Below the pieces are notes generated by a model that saw only the letters and a program-made list of their open reading frames with translations, did no database searches and was not told the origin of the DNA. DNA of 64,000 nucleotides, from NCBI RefSeq assembly GCF_018294505.1, contig NC_057802.1:310579137-310643136 (forward strand), written 5' to 3'. Position 1 is the stretch's first letter. The number at the start of each line of letters is the position of its first letter. The stretch comes from Triticum aestivum (lineage: Eukaryota > Streptophyta > Magnoliopsida > Poales > Poaceae). Of this stretch, positions 10,640-20,987 are shown piece after piece. Both the position numbers and the translations under genes were made by a program.

Positions 10640-11294
10640 CTAACCCAACCACTCTTTTTCACAGTCACAAACAAATGGATAGGTCTGATCCATAAAATCA
10701 ACATCCTGTGCAAAAAAAATTATTTCAGGATGACCACAATTTGTTGTAAATAGAAGCCGAGCATGTTTAGAAGCCCATTTGTCCACCTGAAACTTATTTT
10801 TTTGCTATTCAACGTGTCCGTTCGTGAGAAATCTCTTGCTGTAAAATATAAGCCTCATGGACAATGGTAACCTCGCATTCAACAGGAAGAATGTGACAAA
10901 GCTTTTGTTTGCCTGGTTGGATGCATATCCTTCCATCATTATTGTCCTCAAACGAATGTCATGAGAACTGAGAAAATCCTGGTGCTTATTACGCCACCGA
11001 TTGGTTATACGTTTTTCTCCATGTGGTTGCAGTGCCTAAGTAGACAAGAAGATTTGAAAACAGTGAAGGTCTGAAAAAAGAGTATGTTGAAAGAGCAACA
11101 GCTAAACGGTTAATTCTACTACAATATATACGGTCTTTCAATGTGCATGAAATCATCACCTTTATATATAAATTCTCCAGAGACCGAAAGCATCGTAACA
11201 AACCAATAATTATGTTCACATCATAACTAAACATTCTGATATATAAGATCTTGACAGAATCCAGCAGCATTGATAGGCTATCAATGGACGAACT
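10640..11294 (-). pseudogene. F-box/FBD/LRR-type gene, 3' exons
   Basis: The minus-strand reading gives the C-terminal half of a grass F-box/FBD/LRR-like protein. One exon (about 11294-11132) contains DSVKILYIRMFSYDVNI, GLLRCFRSLENLYIK and CTLKD. A last exon (about 11035-10640) contains NKHQDFLSSHDIRLRTI, FVTFFLLNARL, then the FBD-type tail KWASKHARLLFTTNCGHPE and DQTYPFVCDCEKEWLG before a stop at 10640-10642. A TAG at 10805-10807 interrupts the last exon. Such proteins are substrate receptors of SCF ubiquitin ligases, but the F-box itself is not in the window. The upstream exon lies at 44697-45275, beyond a 33-kb retrotransposon nest. Exon edges are my reading of GT/AG sites, and the junction between these two exons does not keep phase cleanly. 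Confidence 0.75.
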
Positions 11295-11649
11295 CTTCAT
11301 TGAGCATATAACATAATATTAGTACCCAAAGTTGTTGGGGAATGTAGTATTTCAAAAAAAAAATCCTATGATCACGCAAGATATATCTAGGAGAAGCATA
11401 GCAACGAGTGGGGAGAGTGTGTCCACGTACCCTCGTAGACCAAAAGCGGAAGCGTTTAGTAACGCGGTTGATGTAGTCCAACGTCTTCGCGATCCAACCG
11501 ATCCAAGCACCGAACGTACGACACCTCCGCGTTCAGCACACGTTCAGCTCAATGACGTCCCTCCATCTCTTGATCCAGTTGAGGCCGAGGGAGAGTTCCG
11601 TCAGCACGATGGCGTGGCGACGGTGATGATGAAGTTACCGGCGCAGGGC

Positions 11650-14385
11650 TGTAACATCCCAAATTTTCAATTTGGAATGTTATACATTAGATCATCATTG
11701 CATAGCATATTTTATTGCATTTTGGCAAAATCCTCAAAAATCCTAAGCAACTCAAGGACCCTCGGAGAGAGTTGGGGATTTTTCGCGGTTTCATATTTGA
11801 CTTTATCAAATAATGAAACGAGGATTTTTGGTTTTAATTATTTTTCTCTCTGAAAAATATTTCGTATTAAAATAAATGAGAGGAGAAAATATGACTTCTC
11901 CAAAATAATTGAAATATTGGAGGAAAAATATTAAAATCAAATATTTGATTTTATTCGGATTTTACTTGCAATTTTAATTGCATTAGAAAAATTGCACGTT
12001 TTCAAAACTACATTTTGGGCCAAGAAAATGTTCATCTCGTTCTAATTATTTTAATTAGACGGTGAAAATTTGTTTTGGCATTTTTGGATTTTTATTTATT
12101 TTTCTATGATTTTTCTTAGGTTCGGCGAAATTATTTAAAAAAAAAGTCGCGAGCGCGCCGACGGCCCACCTCCCCGCGCGGCCCAGTGCCCCGTCTCCCT
12201 CCCGAGCACGCCAGCCGCCGCCGCCCGTGTCCTGGTCGGACACGACGACGCCGCCGTCGCCCCCAGCCCCGCCGCCTCCCTCTCCTCACCCCACCTCAAC
12301 ACCCGAAGCCGCCGCCAGGAGCCGCCTGAAGGAGCCGACCCCGCCGCCGAAGGAGGAGCCGCCGGAGTTCCCGAACGCCGTCGCCCGCCGCCCCGTTCGT
12401 CGCCCCTCGCCGCCCCCCACGACGCCCCCACCCCGCCGCCCCTCGCCGCACCCCGGAGACCACCGCCGGAGTACCTCGCCGAGGTAACCGCAGCCGCCGC
12501 CGCCGTGCCGGTTTAAAAAAAACCGTTCGGTTTATTTTTATTTTTTTCGAAACCCTAGGTTTTATTTTAATAGATCGATTTAATTTTTTTTGGTTTAGTT
12601 AGTTAGTGAATGTTCACCGATCCGTTCGTTTTAACGAACGTGTTCGTCGGTTTGTCACAGCTAACGAACGTCCGTTCGTTTAACTGTTCGTCATTTTTCT
12701 TTTTCGACGGATTTTCCGCGATTATTCCGGATCGCGATTTCTGATCAGATTTTCGTTCTGGTATATCTTTTAGCTCGTTTATCGGAATCAGGCGATTCAA
12801 GCGCCTAGAGTTTCGTCTTGAAATTCTCTTTCCGTTTAACCTATTCAAACAAGTTTTTGCTACTGTAAAATTTGACCTAGATTCAGATTAGTAATCGAAG
12901 CTTGTTTCTTTCGCCGTTTGACTTTAGTTGCTTCGTTCGATTTGTTTCTTTTTGCAAACCGGAGTTCTTAAGTTGAACTTTCTGGTTAGATCTTTTATTT
13001 GAGTTTTACCTATGTGTTTGATGAGTGCTTATTGTATGCTTGTTTGTTTGCGATAGAGTACCCGGAGTGCGCCGCTTGCTACTTCGAATCTCTAGGTTTC
13101 ACGGATCATCAGCAAGGCAAGTAACACTTTGATCATACTTCTTTACTACCCAGTTTTATTGCATTAGACCAACCCTCAAACATTGCATGGTTAGGATCTA
13201 ATTAAACTGTGGGAATTGGGAAGTAGTTGAGGTAGTACCTATTACCTGTTTATTATCAAACCCTTGGGAGTTACTTCTACGTTTGCTCATATTACTATGC
13301 TATGCTAGTAGACGTGGATTGGGTTTGAGGGTTACCATGACAGATGTGAGATTGTTTATTAATGGCTAACCTTAAGGTGGCAATTAAAACTCACATCTGG
13401 GTGGATTGAGGTACCTGGGTATTCCAGGATTGCCTGTTTTCTTTTGGACCGCCACCCAGGTTCAAAGGGATCATGAGATTATTCATGCTAGAAACTTCCG
13501 TGTGCAGCCGCAAGCTATTATGGGCTCTAGCATAGTTGAGTAGGTTACATGATCTCTTGAAGAGGTGGGCTAGCAGATGTAGGGGAAAATAGGTGTAACT
13601 GTCCACCCGGAGTAAAGAGTTATTGTTTCTGAAAGACTGTGTCTCGGTCATCCGTTTCTCAAACATCATGTAGTGCGAGAATCAAGTGGAGGCGATCGAG
13701 TCTTGTGGGGAAAAGTGCACAAACCTCTGCAGAGTGTATAAACTAATCATGGTTAGCCGTGTACCCGGTTATGGACATCTTGAGTATCTAGTACTTGGAT
13801 TATCCTGTGAATCTCATCATGTTACTTTAATTAATTTTGTTGGGTTAATGATGATACTTAATTGGGATTGAGATGCTGTCAACCATCTCAATGTTTAACA
13901 ACCACCATGATAGTTAAATGAAATTTATTCCTTTGCAGTAGGAAAAAATTGGCTTTTCGCAAAACTGTAACCATAGAGCCTTCTACCAGCCATATATGCA
14001 TGTAGTATAGCATGATTTTGTTCATTACTCTCTATGTGTTACATTGCCAGCATATTCCATGTGCTGACCCATTTTCGGGCTGCAACGTTTCATGTTGCAG
14101 ACTTTTCAGACGACGAGTAAGGTGCCTTAGGTCGTGGTCTTATACTCAATGATGCCGTTGGAGTTGATGGACTCACTTATCTTCCAAATCTTCCGCTGTT
14201 ATCGTTTTAGATGGCCTTAAGCCATACTTGTCATACTTATTTCTCTCTTGAGATACTCGATGTAATAAGTGTGTGATTGCTACTCTGTTATAAATCCTCC
14301 ATTTGTACTGTGCGTGTCAGCATTACTGATCCAGGGATGACACTGGTGCACGGTAGATCAGACTATTTGAGGTCTGGTCGCTACA
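11650..14385 (+). repeat. 5' LTR of the Tekay-like element
   Basis: The 2.74-kb LTR is paired with 19820-22975. Compared with the 3' copy it lacks about 20 bp near 12160 and about 40 bp near 12258-12266. The second deletion removes the only TATA-like string (TTAAATA). The GC-rich core at 12150-12510 contains no gene; the open frames there are low complexity. Confidence 0.93.
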
Positions 14386-14389
14386 AAGG

Positions 14390-14401
14390 TGGTATCAGAG
14401 C
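14390..14401 (+). promoter_or_regulatory. Primer-binding site, initiator Met tRNA
   Basis: The string tggtatcagagc is four bases beyond the LTR end and complementary to the 3' end of plant initiator methionine tRNA, the usual primer for minus-strand DNA synthesis in this group. Confidence 0.9.
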
Positions 14402-14496
14402 ACACACTGACTGTAGGACACGACCACTAAGCTTAAACCCTAGAACACTACTCTCTTCTCATTTCTGACTCCTCTCCACTTTCTACTCTTTTAGGA

Positions 14497-15228
14497 ATGG
14501 CGGATGCAAGGAACAAGTTCATGCAACCGGATGAAGATACACCTTTTGGACGACACTTGAAGGAAGTCACTAAGTACCTGAACATCGGAATACCAAGTTT
14601 CACCGGGACTTACAAAGCCACACTACCAGAAGAGGAGCGCTGGAAGATTCAAGTTCAAGTTCCAGGAAGGACGTTTACGCCAGTCACTGAGCCTATAGAG
14701 TTTTCCTTTGATGCACCAACCTGGAATTTAGGGAAGAGCATGGCAGCCCACATCTCTATGGGACGCATTGGAGAAGTCTACCACAGGGAGCTTAAGGATA
14801 CTATTTATCAGATTTGTGGACGCCGAGATGAGCAATGGGAGATGATCAGCACCAAGAAGGATGGATCAATTGCAGCTTTCATCCAGGAGCAAAACCAACA
14901 CATTCGTCGCCAGGAGAACCAGATGTGCGCAGACATGATAGATCTGAAGAAGGCATTGACCAAAATCACGGAGTTGGAGGAAGAACTCAAGTCTACGCGC
15001 GATGGATATGAGGAGGAGATCGCCATGTTGTTGGAGAAGAATGACGACCTGATAAAGAAAATCGGAGTATTCATGGGAGACTCAGCACCAGGAGGAGAAG
15101 ATGACGATTCTACTTGCCCGGATAACTACATCATCATCGACGACACCGACTCAGACCCCAGTGAAGATGACTTTGTTGATGAAGCTGGAGCAGATATCAT
15201 GGAGTATTCGACCGATCAAAATTTCTAG
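14497..15228 (+). CDS. Extra ORF of the Tekay-like element, coiled-coil protein
   Basis: Intact 243-residue ORF between the primer site and gag, on the same strand. I do not recognise a named domain. Visible parts: an N-terminal globular half (about 1-115, with EERWKIQVQVPGRTF and FDAPTWNLGKSMAAHISMG); a charged helical stretch with coiled-coil heptads (about 135-190, ITELEEELKSTRDGYEEEI); and a very acidic tail (about 200-235). No zinc knuckle, protease or transmembrane segment is seen. It is separated from gag by about 195 bp of AT-rich leader. Extra ORFs are known in plant Ty3/Gypsy elements, but their functions are mostly unknown. It stays open although the neighbouring gag-pol is broken. 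Confidence 0.8.
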   Translation: MADARNKFMQPDEDTPFGRHLKEVTKYLNIGIPSFTGTYKATLPEEERWKIQVQVPGRTFTPVTEPIEFSFDAPTWNLGKSMAAHISMGRIGEVYHRELKDTIYQICGRRDEQWEMISTKKDGSIAAFIQEQNQHIRRQENQMCADMIDLKKALTKITELEEELKSTRDGYEEEIAMLLEKNDDLIKKIGVFMGDSAPGGEDDDSTCPDNYIIIDDTDSDPSEDDFVDEAGADIMEYSTDQNF

Positions 15229-15423
15229 TAGACCACCATAATCAGTAGTAGTATTCCCCCATGTATATAGTATAGTCCGAGCACTTTGTAACGATAGTTA
15301 GATCGATTGTATGCCTTGTTTGATTGAGTGATATTGATTGTGTTTGTCTCATGAGCATATGGGTAGTGTTTTCTCTCTAGACCTCATGCTATTCTAAATT
15401 CTCATCTTTTCTAAACCTATCAG

Positions 15424-17871
15424 ATGCCTCCGAGACACGACACCGGATTTGTTTTCCCACCGGAGATCACTCAGTTGATTCAGCAGCAGAATGCCCTGAT
15501 GCAAGTGTTAGTACAGAACCAAGGCAACAACAACAACAACAACCCACCACCACCACCACCTGTTGATCACTTAGCCCGTTTCTTAAGGCTAAATCCGCCG
15601 GTGTTTTCCAGCAGCACCGAGCTGATTGTTGCAGATGATTGGCTCCACAAAGTTGGAAGGGAGTTGACCACTGCAGGATGCACAGATGCGGAGAGAGTGC
15701 AATTTGCCGCACATCAGCTTGATGGACCCGCAGCCTCATGGTGGGAGAATTACACAGCCACACACCCTATTGACACTGTCACATGGGTCCAGTTTCAGCA
15801 AGCTTTCCGTACAGCCCATGTTTCAGAAGGAGCTATGGCTATGAAGAAGCGTGAGTTTCGCAACCTACGCCAAGGAGGACGCACCATAGGCCAGTATGTG
15901 GAGGACTTTAGTAAGTTAGCACGTTATGCTCCAGATGACGTTGCTATAGATGCATCCTAGCAGGAGAAGTTTCTGGAAGGACTAAATGATGAGCTGAGCA
16001 TGCAGTTGATGGTAGCAACCTTTAACAACTACCAGGAGTTGGTAGATAGAGCTCTCATGATTGAAGGGAAGCAGCAGCAGATTGAAAACCATAAGAGGAA
16101 GTATGGACAAGGGAAGTACAATTCTGGAGCTCAACAGAAGCCACGTTTTACCCCGAAATCGGGAGGACAGTTTCAGCATACCCATGGAGGAGGTAGTTCG
16201 CACAACCATAATGGCCCCAAGAATGGTAATGGGAATGGAGGAAGCAACGGCCAGAACCGTACCAACCCTTCAACCCTAGCTAAGAGAGACCTGAGCCAAG
16301 TCACTTGCTTTAAGTGCCAGAAGACTGGACATTATGCCAATGAATGTCCTTTAGCCCAGAATGGAAATGGCAATGGAAGCTCTGGGAAGAAGCCGAACCC
16401 TTTCAACAAAGGACATGTGAACCACGTTAGCGTGGAGGAGGTTGAAGCTCAGCCAGATGCAGTAATGGGTAAGTTTTTGGTTAAGTCATTTACTGCACTC
16501 GTTCTTTTTGATACTGGTGCATCGCATTCATACATATCAAGGGGATTTGTGGATAAGTTTAAGTTGCCCACCAAAGTTCTCAGAACACCTATGTTAGTAA
16601 CCTCGCCAGGAGCAGAGTATATGGCAAGCCAAGGATGTTTTCAGATGCCATTGGCCATAGGTAGGCATGTTTTCCCCTCAGACCTAATAGTTTTGGAGTC
16701 GCAAGGTTTGGACGTAATATTGGGAATGGATTGGCTATCGATGTATGGGGGAAACATCGATTGCGCCAGTAAGACGATTTTTCTTACCACCCCAGAAGGG
16801 AGAAGGATTAAGTATGAATCCCGGCATGTGCCGAAGAGGACTCAAGTAAATTCCTTATCAGGAGTTGTACAGGAAGAAGTACCAGTGGTGAAGGATTACC
16901 CGGATGTATTTCCAGAAGAGTTGCCAGGCATGCCACCAGATAGAGACATTGAGCTTTTGATTGAGCTTTTGCCAGGCACAGGGCCAATATCTAAGAGACC
17001 GTACAGAATGCCCGCAAAAGATTTGGAGGAGATTAAGAAGCAGATTAAGGAGTTACTAGATAAAGGCTATATTCGCCCAAGTTCTTCACCTTGGGGATCA
17101 CCCGTACTTCTAGTGGAGAAGAAAGATGGATCGTTGAGGATGGTTGTTGATTATCCTGGATTGAATGAAGTGACCATCAAAAATAAGTACCCACTGCCGA
17201 TGATCAATGATCTGTTTGACCGATTACAAGGAGCTAAGGTATTTTCCAAGATTGATCTACAACCAGGATACCATCAGTTGAAGATTCGAGAGCAGGATAT
17301 ACCTAAGACGGCTTTTACCACCAGGCATGGGCTATATGAGTATACCGTTATGTCATTTGGTCTGACTAACGCACCTGCCTATTTCATGAACCTGATGAAC
17401 AAAGTGTTTATGGAGTTTTTGGATAAGTTCGTCGTAGTGTTCATTGATGACATTTTAGTCTACTCCAAGAATGAAGAGGAGCATAAGGAACACTTGCGTT
17501 TGGTACTTGAGAAGCTCAGAGAACATCAGTTATACGCCAAGTTCAGCAAATGTGAGTTTTGGTTGAAGGAAGTTGGATTCCTTGGACACGTTATATCTGG
17601 AGAAGGAATAGCAGTAGACCCCACCAAAGTTGACATAGTAACAAGCTGGGAATCACCCACATCAGTTGGAGAGATCCGGAGTTTTCTTGGACTTGCAGGA
17701 TACTACCGGAGGTTCATTGAGAATTTCTCGAGGATTGCTAAGCCCATGACAGAGCTGTTAAAGAAGGACACCAAATTCAATTGGACTGAGGAATGTGAGT
17801 TTCCAAGAGTTGAAGAAGCGTTTGGTTACATCACCAGTGCTGATTCTGCCAGATCAACGCAAGGATTATGA
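15424..17871 (+). pseudogene. gag, protease and reverse transcriptase of the Tekay-like element
   Basis: One frame, interrupted by a TAG at 15958-15960 within gag. The gag start MPPRHDTGFVFPPEI is followed by an Asn/Pro run and the retrotransposon-gag core (ADDWLHKVGREL, QLDGPAASWWENY). The zinc knuckle [14 protein letters not shown] is at about 16306-16347. The protease carries [12 protein letters not shown] (about 16510), and the RT carries [27 protein letters not shown] and the catalytic [10 protein letters not shown] (about 17440). After about 17800 the correct reading moves to another frame, so residues after ECEF are not genuine. Apart from the stop, the RT is well preserved. Reverse transcription and particle assembly would occur in the cytoplasm. 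Confidence 0.92.
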
Positions 17872-18517
17872 AGTATATTGCGACGCTTCACGTCGAGGAC
17901 TTGGAGCAGTGCTAATGCAGGAGGGAAGAGTTGTTTCATATGCTTCACGACAACTCAAACCCCATGAGAAGAATTATGCCACGCATGATTTGGAGTTAGC
18001 AGCCGTAGTACATGCGTTGAAGACATGGAGACATTTTCTCATCGGAAATCACTGTGAGGTGTACACGGATCACAAGAGTTTGAAATACATCTTCATGCAG
18101 AAGGAGTTGAATCTCAGGCAAAGGAGATGGTTGGAGCTCATAAAGGATTATGATATGAGATTGCATTATCACCCCGGAAAGGCTAGCGTAGTAGCTGATG
18201 CGTTGAGCCGCAAGAGCCATGTTAACACCCTCATGACCGGAGAGTTACCGAAATTATTAGCCGAGGATCTTCGCGAGCTATGTTTGGAGATAGTTCCAAG
18301 AGGCTATTTAGCAACGTTGGAGATTCAGTCTACCTTGATGGAAAAGATCAGGGAAGCTCAGAAGACAGACAAGGAAATTGACGAGATAAAGAAAAGGATG
18401 AGTAAAGGAAAAGCCAAGGGATTTCGTGAGGATGAGCACGATACCTTATGGTTTGAGGACCGTGTTTATGTGCCCAATGATCCAGAACAGGAAGTTGATC
18501 TTGCAAGAGGCCCATGA
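17795..18517 (+). pseudogene. RNase H part of the Tekay-like pol, frame-shifted
   Basis: Continues pol one frame over from the RT. RNase H features are [48 protein letters not shown] and [15 protein letters not shown]. These give the Asp, Glu, Asp and final Asp expected of the catalytic set. The C-terminal end runs into the integrase linker, and a second frameshift near 18480 moves the reading to the next frame. It would degrade the RNA strand of the RNA-DNA hybrid if translated in phase. Confidence 0.9.
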
Positions 18518-19808
18518 TTCACCGTATTCGATTCACCCAGGAAATACCAAGATGTATTTGGATTTGAAGGATACTTTCTGGTGGACCGGAATGAAGAAAG
18601 ATATTGCGGAGTATGTCGCAGTTTGTGATGTATGTCAGAGAGTGAAGGCAGAGCATCAGAAGCCAGCAGGATTGCTACAGCCATTGCCGATACCCGAATG
18701 GAAATGGGATAAACCAGGCATGGATTTTATCACGGGATTGCCCAGGACTCGTTCAGGCTATGACTCAATATGGGTTGTAGTCGATCGTTTGACGAAAGTA
18801 GCTCATTTCATCCCAGTGAAGACCACTTACACCAGTGCTAAGTTGGCAAAGATATACAAGACCAGGATTGTATGTCTGCATGGAGTTCCGAGGACCATTG
18901 TATCCGATAGAGGAACCCAGTTTACTTCAAAGTTTTGGAATCAGTTACATGAAACTTTGGGTACCAGGCTAGAGTTCAGTACAGCCTTTCACCCACAGAC
19001 AGACGGACAGACCGAGAGAGAAAATCAGATTTTGGAAGATATGCTGAGAGCTTGTGCGCTAGATTATGGATCTAGTTGGGACGACAATTTGCCGTATGCA
19101 AAGTTTTCTTACAACAACAGTTATCAAACTAGTTTGAAGATGGCCCCTTTCGAAGCTTTGTACGGAAGGAGGTGTAGAATGCCATTGTTATGGGACGAAG
19201 TTGGAGACCGCCAGTTGTTTGGACCAGATTTGATTAAAGAGACTGAACAGAAGGTGAAGTTGATTCGCGATAGGCTCAAGGTAGCCCAGTCCAGGCAGAA
19301 GAGTTATGCGGATTCTAAACGCAAGGAGACATTTCACGAAGTCGGAGACAGAGTTTATCTTCGTGTATCACCACTTCGAGGAGTGAAGCGCTTTGGAGTT
19401 AAAGGAAAGCTAGCGCCACGTTTTGTAGGACCATACAAAATTTTGGAGCGTATGGGAGAAGTTGCTTACAAACTGGAATTTCCTGAAGTATTGTCAGGAG
19501 TTCATGATGTATTTCACGTTTCCCAGTTGAAGAAGTGCCACGCAGGGATGGCTGAGATACCACTGAGAGATACGGTGCCATTGGAAGCGATTCAGCTGGA
19601 TAGTGACTTGACCTATGAGGAGAAACCAGTTAAGATTCTTGAGTATGCCAGCCGAGTCACCCGCAGCAAGGTTATCAAGTTTTGCAAAGTTCAGTGGAGT
19701 CACCATACCGAGGACGAAGCCACCTGGGAACGAGAGGAAGATCTACGGAAGAACCACTCTCACCTATTTTCTAGCCAACCCGAATCTCGAGGGCGAGATT
19801 CATCTTAA
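18426..19808 (+). pseudogene. Integrase with C-terminal chromodomain, Tekay-like element
   Basis: A long open stretch covers the integrase. It has the zinc-binding HHCC region ending CDVCQRVK, then catalytic residues D (GMDFITGLP), D (SDRGTQFTSKFW) and E (DGQTERENQILE), all present. The GPY/F-like module FVGPYKILERMG and a C-terminal chromodomain-like segment follow (VKILEYASRVTRSKVI, VQWSHHTEDEATWERE). The ORF ends ESRGRDSS just before the polypurine tract. A chromodomain is typical of chromoviruses and is thought to guide insertion into particular chromatin. It is fused to the rest of pol only across a frameshift near 18480. Confidence 0.92.
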
Positions 19809-19819
19809 GGGGGTAGGTT
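19804..19819 (+). promoter_or_regulatory. Polypurine tract of the Tekay-like element
   Basis: The string cttaagggggtaggtt lies between the integrase stop and the 3' LTR start (TGTAACATCCC at 19820). Confidence 0.8.
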
Positions 19820-20474
19820 TGTAACATCCCAAATTTTCAATTTGGAATGTTATACATTAGATCATCATTGCATAGCATATTTTATTGCATTTTGGCAAAA
19901 TCCTCGAAAATCCTAAGCAATTCAAGGACCCTCGGAGAGAGTTGGGGATTTTTCGCGGTTTCATATTTGACTTTTCAAATAATGAAACGAGGATTCTTTG
20001 TTTTAATTATTTTTCTCTCCGAAAAATATTTCGTATTAAAATAAATGAGAGGAGAAAATATGACTTCTCCAAAATAATTGAAATATTGGAGGAAAAATAT
20101 TAAAATCAAATATTTGATTTTATTCGGATTTTACTTGCAATTTTAATTGCATTAGAAAAATTGCACGTTTTGAAAACTGCATTTTGGGCCAAGAAAATGT
20201 TCATCTCGTTCTAATTATTTTAAATAGACAGTGAAAATTTGTTTTGGCATTTTTGGATTTTTATTTATTTTTCTATGATTTTTCTTAGGTTTGGCGAAAT
20301 TATTTAAAAAAAAGTCGCGAGCGCGCCGACTGGGCCGAAGCCCAGCCGACGGCCCAGCTCCCCGCGCGGCCCAGCGCCCCGTCTCCCTCCCGAGCACGCC
20401 AGCCGCCGCCCGTGTCCTGGTCGGACACGACGCCGCCGCCTTCGCCCCTTCCCAAGGCAGCAGCACCCCCCCTC

Positions 20475-20481
20475 TTAAATA
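20475..20481 (+). promoter_or_regulatory. TATA-like box, present only in the 3' LTR
   Basis: The string ttaaata lies within ccccctcttaaataccccagcc, in otherwise GC-rich sequence. It is the best core promoter candidate in this LTR. The homologous position in the 5' LTR (about 12262) is deleted. Confidence 0.5.
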
Positions 20482-20591
20482 CCCCAGCCCCGCCGCCTCC
20501 CTCTCCTCACCCCACCGCGATGCCCGAAGCCGCCGCCAGGAGCCGCCTGAAGGAGCCGACCCCGCCGCGGAAGGAGGAGCCGCCGGAGCTC

Positions 20592-20987
20592 NNNNNNNNN
20601 NNNNNNNNNNNNNNNNNNNNNNNNNNNNNNNNNNNNNNNNNNNNNNNNNNNNNNNNNNNNNNNNNNNNNNNNNNNNNNNNNNNNNNNNNNNNNNNNNNNN
20701 NNNNNNNNNNNNNNNNNNNNNNNNNNNNNNNNNNNNNNNNNNNNNNNNNNNNNNNNNNNNNNNNNNNNNNNNNNNNNNNNNNNNNNNNNNNNNNNNNNNN
20801 NNNNNNNNNNNNNNNNNNNNNNNNNNNNNNNNNNNNNNNNNNNNNNNNNNNNNNNNNNNNNNNNNNNNNNNNNNNNNNNNNNNNNNNNNNNNNNNNNNNN
20901 NNNNNNNNNNNNNNNNNNNNNNNNNNNNNNNNNNNNNNNNNNNNNNNNNNNNNNNNNNNNNNNNNNNNNNNNNNNNNNNNNNNNNNN
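20592..20987. other. Assembly gap (396 N)
   Basis: The run of N falls in the GC-rich core of the 3' LTR. The homologous place in the 5' LTR (near 12370-12376) has only a few bases between the matching flanks, so the true missing length may be much less than 396 bp unless the LTRs differ. Open frames crossing the gap are artefacts. Confidence 0.98.
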
